A DNA stretch of 64,000 nt. Source: Syngnathus acus. Taxonomy: Eukaryota; Chordata; Actinopteri; Syngnathiformes; Syngnathidae. Where the stretch lies: contig NC_051089.1 in the NCBI RefSeq assembly GCF_901709675.1, positions 1,615,476-1,679,475 on the forward strand. Direction: 5' to 3'. Below, piece after piece: positions 1 to 13,276 of this stretch (positions are counted from its first letter, which is position 1; each line of letters starts with the position of its first letter). Under the pieces are notes generated by a model. It was not told the origin of the DNA, ran no database searches, and saw only the letters and a program-made list of their open reading frames with translations. Position numbers and translations under genes: made by a program.

Positions 1-589
1 GGTTGCTGACAGTAATATGTTCAGTATATAAACAGAGTACACGTTCATGTACACAGAATATTTAGACGAGCTGTACGAGCAGTACGCAGGGCAGCAAGTT
101 GAGTAGGCACGTTCATTTGGAATGCGATAGTAACTAGTGCAAGTATGTAGTGTTTTTTTCTGTTGCAGGAAAAATGCATGTGCATCGCTGGAATTGCTTG
201 GAATCCTCAATAAAGTGGTTAAAATGTAATTGTTGAGCGGAGACTGCTCAAGGAACTTCATAAAAGGTCCCAACATTTCAAATCTCTGCAACATGCTGCT
301 ACCTGGTGGCAAATCTTTGACATGGAGAACATTGGAACGGATGATGGAGCACACAGAAGTTGACGGTATTACACGAGTGACAAAAGAAGAATATGGTGGA
401 AGAATGTTGGAGTATTTTGGAAGGTGAGTTATCAACATATCTCGAAGCGAGATCAGCAAACAAAGTTGCCATTCGATGAGATCAGATGAGAAAATGTCAC
501 TCTGCTGTGCTGGCAAATAAATGTGAATTGCACCAATGCTGCTGGATTTTCCACCTCCCAGTAACAGCTCTTCCGGAAAGCGAGTGTGG
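1..589. other. tmco3 3' flank / 3'UTR, no confident gene
   Basis: This stretch lies downstream of the tmco3 stop on the minus strand and should hold its 3'UTR. I saw no minus-strand AATAAA in it, so the transcript end is not located. The plus strand has an exon-like interval (good acceptor near 168, GTGAGT donor near 424). It is interrupted by stops and matches no protein I know. Confidence 0.4.
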
Positions 590-3500
590 TCATGTGATAC
601 CCAAAGTTCTTCGTGAGACCCATCTGTGTGTCGTCACTCTCCACAGGATGGGCGCCAGCAGCAAACTGAGCGTGCTGACACTGAGAACCAGCAGGTACAC
701 CTGAGGAGAACGTTCAAAAACTTCCTTTCCATACTTTCTCGAATTCACAGTTAAGAGAGTAAAGTCCTGACCTCTCTCGAGATGATGCCTGCACGCCGCG
801 CACGGCTGCTGAGGACAAAGGAGAACTCGCTGACCTGCGCCAGACCTGCTGAGACGATCCAGCGGATATGACGAGAGCCGGGTGGCAAGATCACGGACAG
901 CACCAGCACGGCCATCATGAACTGAGAGAGGAAGAGAAAGGGGGGAAAAAATGGAGGCCCGCTTGGGAACGGAAACGTCCCGAGGAGGTCAGATGTTACT
1001 ACCTTCAAGATGACAAGTGTGAGCGTGAGTGCCACCAGAACGGTGAGTTCATACAGTACGAATGTCGGGAACACGTGGAAACCTGCAGTATCGGAGCAAT
1101 GACCGTTACGCTCCATTTCATGAAACCATCAAATCATCGAAGGGTACCCGACCGATGGAAGCAAAGAAGATGATGACGAGGAAATCTTGAATAGGCTCGA
1201 AGCATCCTTTGACCTCCGCCGTGACCATGTGACCCTGGGAGGACAGCAACGCTCCGGCCAGGAAACAGCCCAACTCCATTGAAACCTCCAGAAACTCGGT
1301 AACCTGAACGAGCAATCATCCAAAGGGCAAAGACACAATTTCACCACTCTGATTCAAATTCAGTCGGAGTTGGATTTATTTGGATGACGCGAATGCAGAA
1401 GCACAACAAATGACTATTGTACGTACCGTCAGCATGAAAAACACAAAAGCCGCAATCCCCAGCACCAGGATCTCCTTGCTGCCTTTGCTCTCAGCGTGAA
1501 GTTTCTTATAAAAGGGGCCAACCACAAAGGATCTCAGCAGGACGCAGAGGAGCATCACCACAGCCAGAGACACCACGACCTGCGCCAGTAGTTTCAGCAC
1601 ACGGAGGCTCTCGAACAAGAAGCTGCCATGCACAGAAGGGAGCTGACCAACAACGGAGTGCACGCAGAGGAAATTTGAGGGCGAGCTAGACCCCAACCTG
1701 TCTGCATCTCCACTTTGAGCCTGGATCATAGTAGGCATAACGGCGATGAGCAGGCCGAGCTGAACGTCTTGCATGACTAATGTCCCGAGGAGGACGCTGC
1801 TGTAGTCAAGGTCACCTATGTCGCGCGCACACAATTTGGGAGCCGCTTCAAAAATGTTCACGTCGTAAAAACAGCAATGACAGTTTTGCAGGATTTAGAC
1901 GACTCAGAGTGCCGCACAAACCTTCCTTCTCCCCTCTACTCGCTCCAGCTAAGAAACGAGACACGAGCGGGGTGCTGGACAGCGACAGACACGTGGCGAT
2001 GAAGACTGTTTGGATGGGCTGAATGTGCAGCACTTGTCCCCACAACAAACCGCTCACAACCATAAGGAGACACAAGTAGCAGGAGACCTGCACTGATGTC
2101 TTCCAGACCTGCACGCATGTGTACTGTTGTATTATGATATATTATCCACGTCGATCTGAAGTCCCGGTTTTTGGTTTACCTTACGGAGACGCTCGGGTGA
2201 GAACTCCAGTCCGACCACAAAGAGGGTAAAGAACACGCCCAGTTCTCCCAAAGTCTGCACTTGCACCATCGACTGCCCAACATCAAATTAACATTGTGGA
2301 CGGTAAGGGAGGAGAAACTTGCAGTGACGGACGGACGGACGCACACACCTTGATGCTGTTGAGCCCGGACGGTCCCAGCAGGACTCCGCAGATGATGTAT
2401 CCAAACATGGGAGGAAGACCTACCAGGGTGCACATCCAGCCGCAGGGGAGCGACAACATCACCACTGACACCAAATCCTGCATTCAAATATAGAAAAATA
2501 CATTCAGTGCAGGATTTTGTACAGTGACAAATCAGGCGCATGATTGCTCTTTCCACCTTTGAAAATGTTAAAAAAAAATTATATTTTTTAACAGCATTGC
2601 ATTTTGTGACCTTGATAAAATGATGGTCAGCTCTCGGCATTGTGGAATCTCTGGGTTTGGTCAGCACGTATTGATTGTTTTGCGAGTCAATGAGCATGCT
2701 CAGGCCCAAGTCGTCTTCCGCTTCCCTCTGATTCGATTTGTTTCTTCTCTTGCCTCCGTTCTCCTCGTCATCCTCCACCCTCAGCACCGCTTCTATGTTG
2801 ACTCCTTGCATCTACACGGCAAAACAAAGAGCGGAGGGACGGAACATGTTGGAACCCGTCCGACTGGATTACGTGAGACTAAATTGGATTTCGGAATGTC
2901 GATTGCTAGCCTGCTTGTTGTTGTCAAAGGCGTGCTCTTCAATCTCCTCTTCGAGTCGGTCCGCTGCCTTCCTGACGTCCTCCAGGATCTCATCCATAAT
3001 GGACCGAGTCTTATTCCGGGCAAGGACGCTTTTGACGGCCTCTTGCTGGTGCTTCTCTGCAGCCACCAGTTCAACATAGTCCTGCTCCTCCTGGATGATA
3101 GAAAATGAAGGAATCTTACCTTTCATTCATTTCCAATTCAAAAGGATTATCGGCTTGCTTTGTGATCACCTGAATGGCCGCTTCCCGGAGTGCCTCCAAT
3201 CTTTGCTTACTACTCTCCTTAATGTTGCCCACATCCCGATAGTCGCCCTGCAGCGCCCTCTGCAGACTCTGCACCGCCTGGAACACCATGTGCTCGCTCT
3301 CATTCAACTCCTTCTGGAAAACCTGGATTGTGTGCACCTGAAGAAAGTCAGCAGAACAAAAACACGTTTTATGAGAATTCCAAGGACAAAAAACAACTCA
3401 ACAGTGTTAAGTAAGTCCAAATTTAGATCGTCTTGTACCTGAAAGTGACGCTCAGGGTCTGAAAGGGTTTGGTCTCTCATAACAGCAGCCGCGGCATCCG

Positions 3501-3696
3501 CCAACTTTTTGACGACCGCGTTCTTTCGGCGGAGAAGGCCGCCCAACCAGATGCAGTTTTTGGTCAACCAGACTTTGCCGTGTACGGCCACGCGTCTGTG
3601 ACGCCTCCTGACGGCATGCTGGGCATCCTGCTCTGCGTGCTGGCCAGCAAACGCCACAGCCAGGCCGAGGCAGAGAGATAAACAAACAATCTGCAT
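590..3696 (-). CDS. tmco3: Transmembrane and coiled-coil domain protein 3, CPA2-type cation/proton exchanger homologue
   Basis: Coding exons in transcript order: 3696-3439, 3337-3170, 3090-2911, 2811-2611, 2477-2349, 2272-2180, 2108-1922, 1815-1427, 1303-1153, 1082-1003, 921-772, 700-590. They total 2097 bases (698 aa; human is about 677). The N terminus is a signal peptide followed by a coiled-coil region to about residue 210. From about residue 270 there is a multi-span Na+/H+ exchanger domain with the family segments [28 protein letters not shown] and [14 protein letters not shown]. The family is predicted to be a monovalent cation/proton antiporter of internal membranes. The third intron (2910-2812) appears to be GC-AG: splicing CAG|GC to TAG|ATG restores the human-like alignment. 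Exon 8 carries about 24 extra residues between two transmembrane segments. The start is the first ATG before the signal peptide. The gene is head to head with dcun1d2. Confidence 0.93.
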
Positions 3697-4084
3697 CCAA
3701 AGAGGCTAATCACTCCTGTCTAGTCAGTGAGGGTGTTGAGATGTTGAGAGCGACAGGCCGCCTGAAAAAAGGCAAGACAACAATACGAGAAAGCTTCAAG
3801 AACAAAGTCTGGTTTTTTTTTGGTCCACAGTGAGACCAGAATGCTGCTGAAAATCTCTGACCTCACAAAAGCAATTCTTCATAGAACGCTTCAAAATCCA
3901 CTGACTGCAAACGTCGAATTCAAGTATTATCAAAGGCAAAAGTAGGTGTTGGCAAATTGTCTTTATATTACATGCAAAGGGAAGAGGGACACTTTAGTGA
4001 GTGATTCACTGTGCACAATGAATATTTAGGTAAGGTGTGGTACACTATGCCAGCGGGTCAGGTTAAACAACAGCTGTGCATACA

Positions 4085-5017
4085 CGGATGATGGTGTTCT
4101 TTATTGAACAACACAAAGCTGACATGAGTTTGGATTCCAGCGCAAGACCTCCATTTTCATACAGTGCCCCTTGCGATTGTCCAGCAATATCGCACAGAGC
4201 TCTTCACCAATCCAGTTGATTTAATATTGGGGACCTTTGTGAGTACTACCAAAGATGGGTGACGTTACCTTTCCAAACTACTCCTGCCCCTTCCTCCAGT
4301 GGCTGGAATGTTGCTTGGGTGCTGGCTGCTGCTACTGGTGGTCAATAGTTCCAGTGTTCTGCACAGGATGGCCGCTGTAGTAAAAACACTCATTCATGGA
4401 AATATCTTAAAGTCTGCAAAATTATACTGTCTGATGAATAAGTGGAATTTTGGAAACGTAACCATTGATCAATAAGACTTGTGAGTTGGTGTACAAATAG
4501 GCAAAAAGGGAATCCTTGGAACTAGTAGCAGTGCCAAAACATGACATTGATGATGGTTAACTAACACAAACACAATTGCGGTGGGTGGAGAGTTTTCAAT
4601 GAATTGCATTATTAACACAGGAACGCGTCATGGCAACTAATGGGTGGAGAATTTTCAATGAATTGCATTATTAACACGGGAAGGCGTAATGACAACGAAT
4701 GACAGCTATTCTTCCTCGTTGCTGTTTGGTGGACACTGAATGAGTCCAATCGCGAAAAAGCATGCAATGACATCGGAATAAACCGTGACAGCTGATCCTA
4801 CCATCATGTGAGGATGAGCAAGCACTTGGGCTGGTGGAAAAACATCCCGGTTGAGCAAGATCCAGTCCAAACACACGAATAAAGCAACAGCTACCTGCGA
4901 AATCTTATTTGCACTGCGTCCTGTGCACGAGTGAATAAGCCGGGAACAATCAGGTTGTTGTAAGGCACCGATGGCTCCCCCCTTCTGGCCACATTGCTCA
5001 AACAAGCCAGCCTCCAA
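4085..5017 (-). ncRNA. Possible small spliced minus-strand transcript, unidentified
   Basis: Three transcript-like signals line up on the minus strand. There is a donor CGCAG|GTAGCT at 4895, an acceptor TTTTTACTACAG at 4375 and an AATAAA at 4105-4100. The 104-codon frame at 5017-4706 opens from TTG rather than ATG and reads through the donor. If spliced, the frame stops about 10 codons into the second exon. I recognise no protein, so a non-coding RNA or chance are both possible. Confidence 0.2.
4582..4700. repeat. Tandem duplication, period 59, two copies
   Basis: Two adjacent copies begin with TGGGTGGAGA at 4582 and 4641. They share the core TTTTCAATGAATTGCATTAT and differ at a handful of bases. 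This looks like a local duplication; no function is evident. Confidence 0.85.
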
Positions 5018-5431
5018 GCGACGATCACTTGCCCAACAACTTTCACGGGGGATAGATAAACAGCAACAGGGGTGTTAGCAAAGAGTGGACGATCGCTCAG
5101 TCATCCGGATAGGTACAGATCTATTTTCTATTCTATTTTCCATTCCACAGGACAACGTTTTGATTTGTCATTCTTCTTTGATACGCTGGTTATAAAGTTG
5201 TACCTGTTCTCTTCTTGATGGCTGTCAGACCAGCTCGAGCCAACTCACATTCTGTACTGTATTGCTAAAGCTAACTTTGCTAACTCTGTCCATCTCCACC
5301 CGCATCAGAATCGACATTACGTCATGAATCCGTCGTTTTCATGCGAAAAAGGAGAAACGAAATGGCCAAAATTGATGTTGAAAACTTTGAGCCGTCTCCT
5401 ATTACTTCCGAACCCGTTTCGGGTTTCGCTA

Positions 5432-5444
5432 TGGGAGTTGTAGT
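5432..5444 (-). promoter_or_regulatory. ZNF143/THAP11-type motif
   Basis: TGGGAGTTGTAGT is the reverse complement of ACTACAACTCCCA, a close match to the ACTACA..TCCCA core bound by ZNF143 and THAP11 at housekeeping promoters. It points toward tmco3. Confidence 0.5.
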
Positions 5445-5811
5445 TTTGTTTTTGTCCCCGAACAAGTCAAGTGCCTGAAACGACTGCAACCACTTTTACG
5501 TCGATTTATCTTTTGGGTCATTTTGAATTGCAGTTAAAAAAAAAAAAAAAAAAAAGGAATTAAATCGTTTGGGGGAGGACGATCGCTCAGTCCAGGTACA
5601 AATCAGTTTGAAGGTGCTGTTCAAAGTGAATCAGACACCCCCCACCAATCTGTAGTTACGACTTTTATAAGCATGTTTTGGACAAACCTCTATTTCACTC
5701 TTCATTTGCCGTCACCACCAAGCAATCTTTTAAAAAGCTTAACATTCTACTCATGTAAGTTTTACGTAAATACGGTTAGATAAGTGCAAAACAAGGCACA
5801 TAGCTTTTTGG

Positions 5812-5870
5812 ACTACACTTCCCATGAATCAACTCCAAACACAGTAGTGCATTTCTTGTGCGCATGCGCA
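5812..5870 (+). promoter_or_regulatory. dcun1d2 core promoter: ZNF143-type motif and NRF1 palindrome
   Basis: ACTACACTTCCCA at 5812-5824 matches the ZNF143/THAP11 core in the forward orientation. TGCGCATGCGCA at 5859-5870 is a perfect NRF1 palindrome 44 bases before the dcun1d2 ATG. Both are typical of TATA-less promoters of ubiquitously expressed genes. Confidence 0.55.
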
Positions 5871-5913
5871 ACACAGCTAAATAGCTATGTTGGCCAAAAC
5901 AGCGGGTGATAAC

Positions 5914-7733
5914 ATGGTAGGTACAATTCAAAAGGCGCTAGCAGCGCAAGAGATTTCGAAGGCAAATGTTGCAAAAAGGCCGTTTTTCATCATATGAGGT
6001 TTTGCGAAATAAGTTGATTGTTAAGCCTCGTGTCGCATTGGTTGGAATATGATGGAAAGGGAAGGTCAGTGGTTGGTATATTTGGAAGGCGCACGACAGC
6101 ACTTGTGGCACGTACCTTTCCCTTTTTGGAAGCCGACTGCCCCCAAGCCGCTCCTCCGGGTCAAGAGACCACTCGGAGGATCCCGTTTGATCGTGTCACG
6201 TCACGGTCATAGTGAATGTGCTGTACGATCCCCGGGCGGGTCGAGTGTGCAAGACTTGCAGTGGATGACCTTCTGCAAGGTTCATTTAGTACAGTCGGAT
6301 CATTCTGTAAATCATCAGGACGTTGTGTTGACACTTTTGCGCTACTTCAACCTTAATACGCATGCGCATACTTCCGTTTTATGACCATATGACATGAAGC
6401 AAACCTTGTTTGTATTTGATCAAATGTGTGCCACATTGTGTTGCTAAAGTTTTCTATACTGTAAACAGTACTAGAAGTAGGCTTTGCAAAAGTGTGTTGA
6501 ACTCAATAATGGTGGCTTCATCTTCTTTTTCCAGCACAAGCTAAAGTCATCACATAGAGACAAAGTCCGGCAGTTCATGTCCTTCACACAGGCAGGAGAG
6601 AGAACTGCTGTGTACTGCCTGTCGCAGAATGACTGGAAATTAGAAGTCGCGACGGACAATTACTTCCACAATCCAGACCTCTATTTTAAAGAGTCCATGA
6701 AAAATTTAATAGATCGCAAGAAGCTGGACCAGCTCTATAACAGATATAAAGGTGAGTGTCAGAATCCATGCGGTGACATTCTCAAGGTCTGTTTCCGGTG
6801 ATTTGATCGCATTTCTCGTCAATCTTTGCAGATCCCCAGGATGAGAATAAGATTGGCATCGATGGAATTCAACAATTTTGCGATGACCTGACCCTTGACC
6901 CGGCCAGCATGAGCATATTGGTGGTAGCGTGGAAGTTCAGAGCGGCCACGCAGTGCGAGTTCAGCAAGAAAGAGTTCCTGGATGGGATGGCAGACCTCGG
7001 GTGAGCGATAGTGAAATGCATATTAAAATTTATTTTCAAGTGTAAGGATTGTTTAAAAAATTCAGAATAATATTAGTTACTAAGTCGATTATTTGATCTT
7101 CCCAGCTGTGACACTCCTGAAAAACTGAAGGCCATCCTTCCCAGACTAGAACAGGAGCTGAAAGACAGCGGCAAGTTTAAAGATTTTTACCAGTTCACCT
7201 TTAATTTTGCCAAGAATCCTGGACAGAAAGGTTTAGGTAAGGCCAAAAGTAAATATGTTTCATTTTTATCGCAACTGATTTCCTCCGTCATTCTTAATGT
7301 CTCAGAGTTGGAGATGGCCGTGGCTTACTGGAATCTAGTTCTCACTGGTCGCTTCAAGTTTTTGGATCTTTGGAACAGATTCCTGCAGGTGAGAGGAGCG
7401 TGTGGATGAAAGAGCAAATGGTTTTTTTAACACGCTGATGAAATGTTTGTCATTCAGGAGCATCACAAGCGCTCCATCCCCAAGGACACATGGAATCTCC
7501 TTCTGGACTTTGGCAATATGATTGCAGATGACATGTCAAACTATGATGAAGAGGGTGAGCTGCTTGTCACGTATTCTTTTCTTCAAGGCTGTCCAAACAT
7601 TGCATGCAAGCTTAGCTGAGACTTTTTTTTCCCCCCCCCTCCTCTCTTCTCAGGGGCATGGCCAGTTCTCATCGATGACTTTGTGGAGTTTGCACGGCCA
7701 ATCGTATCGGGGGGCAAAAGCGGCATGACATAG
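5914..7733 (+). CDS. dcun1d2: DCN1-like protein 2, cullin neddylation co-factor
   Basis: Exons: 5914-5916, 6535-6751, 6832-7000, 7106-7236, 7306-7388, 7458-7554, 7654-7733. They total 780 bases (259 aa, same as human). The first coding exon is only the ATG, directly followed by GTAGGT. The next exon starts HKLKSS, the conserved N terminus of the family. Residues about 8-45 form the UBA-like helix region, and from about 60 there is the PONY/DCUN1 domain. That domain ends with the cullin-binding patch in [21 protein letters not shown]. Family members bring NEDD8-charged E2 to cullin-RBX1 and so promote cullin neddylation; Cul4A, a substrate class, is encoded 20 kb away. DCUN1D1 is the close alternative; gene order next to tmco3 and adprhl1 favours DCUN1D2. 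Confidence 0.93.
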
Positions 7734-9055
7734 CCTTTGACTTTGAATGGACTTCTCTCCCAGGTTTTTTTTTTTTGTGAATGATTTTTTATTTTATTTT
7801 TTTTAAACACGTAAGCCAAAAAGACAGCCTCAGTAGTCTTGTTTGCAGAGTTGCCGATGCCACCTCGTGGAAGAAGCCGCGCCAAGACTTTTATACGTCG
7901 ACTTGGAGTGAACTTTGAAAGTGATGGTCATCTGGTACTTGGCAATTATGGACAAAGATTCATCATGCTGCTGCGGACTTGGCTCACTGACCTAAATCTT
8001 TTGCACAACAAAGAGGATGGGAGGGTGGGGGCGAGCTTTTGGTGCAGCAACAGCAGGTGCCGTCTTCCTTTTGTCAGTGACTGGAACATTAACAGTCAGG
8101 AACAGTGCCATCGACTATCTCACTGACAATCGCAGTGCGAGCTATGTGTGCACTCGCTGTCAGTCTTGTTTTCAGTCGGGGTTCCTTGTGATTCTTTTAT
8201 TTTGCTTTTACATTTAGCAACGTGGCCAAGCTCTGCATTTTATATTCAAATTTGACAGTTGGTTAAAAGAAGTATGCATTTTGAGGACCAGTAAAATATT
8301 GCGTTGCTCCTCATTTGCATTCTATTTTGAAACAACTGCCTTTTTTTTTTTTCCTTCTAATATGTTCAGCAATGTTTAAATCGGAGCACAGAAACTGACT
8401 GGCACGTTAAGCGTTTTTTTAGTAGCCCGGTGAATGACGCAAACTACAAACTCCATTGATTTACACAGTTTGGCAAACATTTTGATCACACTAAGCTGCT
8501 ACATTTGAGGTCAACATACCACAATCCATCAGTATTTTAAAAGTCTTTTGTTTACATTGTTTTAATTTGATGCTCGAAAGTATTTCAGAAAAAGGGCTGA
8601 CTGACATTGTTGCTGCCATCTCGGGATAGCTATGAACACTACAATAGCTGGACTGTCACCCCGAACATGTTTTAAGTTATTTCCCCATATTATGTCGCAC
8701 TGCTGCCCGTCACAAAGCTGTCAACTTGTATGACCTTTAAACCCGCATTGAATGTGAACGCTACAAAACAAGTTTTATCCACAGTGAGCGACGCCCATGT
8801 TTCACACAACCTGGTTGTTTGTGTACTTTGGTACACCGTGTGTACTTCTGGTTCACTTTGCTTGTCCTTGTGAAAATATTCAGATGATGTGAAACCTGAT
8901 GTAACTGATTGCCGGTAACACGATTGATGAGAAAATGTCATCCTAAAGATGGGCAATGTGTTACATTTGGTACGTGTCATCTGGTTACATGGAAAAGGAA
9001 TTAGTCCCAAAGGTGTTTTACAAAAGAATGTCAATAAAGCATGTGTGTGAAACGG
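7734..9055 (+). other. dcun1d2 3'UTR
   Basis: No coding potential is seen after the stop. The stretch has T-rich runs near 7765 and 8340 and ends with AATAAA at 9033-9038. The 95-codon and 114-codon frames inside it match nothing I know. Confidence 0.65.
9033..9038 (+). terminator. Polyadenylation signal of dcun1d2
   Basis: AATAAA about 1.3 kb after the stop, followed by a TG-rich stretch (ATGTGTGTGA), the usual downstream element. Confidence 0.65.
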
Positions 9056-12202
<3,147 letters not shown>

Positions 12203-13276
12203 AAGTGCACTTCACAAGCCCAACAGGAACCGCACGAGCCAAAGAACCCGCACTGTCCCTTGTCCTGGCAGATTCTTTCCAATGTAACATTATCCTCTCT
12301 AGTGTGAGAAAACATTAACATTTGTCTTTTTCACTAATTAGCATCTATTCCACATGGAAGTACTGTAACTCACATTATGTGGAATGTTTTTTTTAATATG
12401 TATGGGTCGGATGGTGTTTCATTGCTGTGGAAAGACTTTTGCAAGTGTTAAGTAAACTTTAGCAACCCAAAGCTAACACTTAGCTTTTTCTCCCTTTAAT
12501 TGCTAACCTGTTTTTGAGCGCACTTAAACGGAGCATTTCTTGAGGTCAATACAGACATAATTCTATGCATGTTACATCATAAACCTAAAAGCTCTCCAGG
12601 ACTTGATCCAACTGTAGTTTGTCAGTACATTCAATTCTGTAAAGAGTGACAAACATACTAGTTACAGCATGTCAACTAACCATAGCGTAGCAATGATTAA
12701 AAAGTACTTAGACATCGAAAGCCCCTGACTCTTTTTCTCTTGACACTTCTGAATGATAAATCTTGTAGATGTTTGCACCTTTTGTTTTTTATTATATTTT
12801 AATCTACCTAATTTATCCAAAGAACTAATCAGCGCTGCCTAATTAACGCAAAGTTGGCTAATAAGCACTTAATGTTTTTTCTCTTAATTGTTTTCAATTT
12901 TTTATTTAAAAAATAAATTTGTAGCCATATGCAAAAAGAAAATTATACTGGTCAACTAAACATGTAAATTATTTAATTGAAAGAGGTTAGGTTTCAGTAT
13001 AACAAATTTCCAAACTTTTTATTCTAATATATATGAGGTTATTTTTTTTAACAATGTATGTAGCTGCACTTGAATCCAAAAATATAAATAAATAACTTGT
13101 TTGCAAAATCTTAAATCACTGCAGACAAGAAAACCTGAGTACCAAGTTACCAGGTTGTTGGCATCTGCATTTCTGTTTCTGCCGTGCAAAATTCTTCTAC
13201 CTGCTGAAATTGTTCTCTCTGCGCATCTGCACACGCTCATTTGAATGAAGTTTTGCATATCCTTTATTCTCTATAG
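12203..13276 (+). other. adprhl1 last intron / short-form 3'UTR
   Basis: This stretch is AT-rich and non-coding. It is the 3'UTR when the intron is retained and the last intron when removed. I saw no convincing gene or repeat. AATAAA at 12913-12918 could serve the short transcript. Confidence 0.55.

Larger units (their letters stand above)
3697..5913. other. Intergenic interval tmco3 / dcun1d2, with a possible minus-strand transcript
   Basis: This 2.2 kb holds the divergent promoters of tmco3 and dcun1d2, a 59-base tandem duplication, a poly-A run near 5535-5555 and a possible minus-strand transcript at 4085-5017. A roughly 35-base segment beginning GGACGATCGCTCAGTC at about 5087 recurs in diverged form at about 5577. 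Promoter-like motifs cluster at 5430-5870. Confidence 0.6.

Noticed and set aside
168-423. Plus-strand exon-like interval
   Set aside because: All frames contain stops between the acceptor and donor, and an AATAAA lies inside; probably chance within the tmco3 3' flank.
1660-1720. Hidden 55-base intron in tmco3 exon 8 (GTTGGG...GTCAG)
   Set aside because: Removing it breaks the frame; the full exon keeps the whole coding sequence in phase.
2176-2811. 211-codon minus-strand frame as one exon
   Set aside because: Only 2811-2611 aligns to TMCO3; the rest is read-through into introns and overlaps other exons in another frame.
13245-13276. The 615-codon frame at 13245 as a stand-alone gene
   Set aside because: Its first residues lie before a splice acceptor and the frame joins exactly to adprhl1, so it is an exon of that gene.
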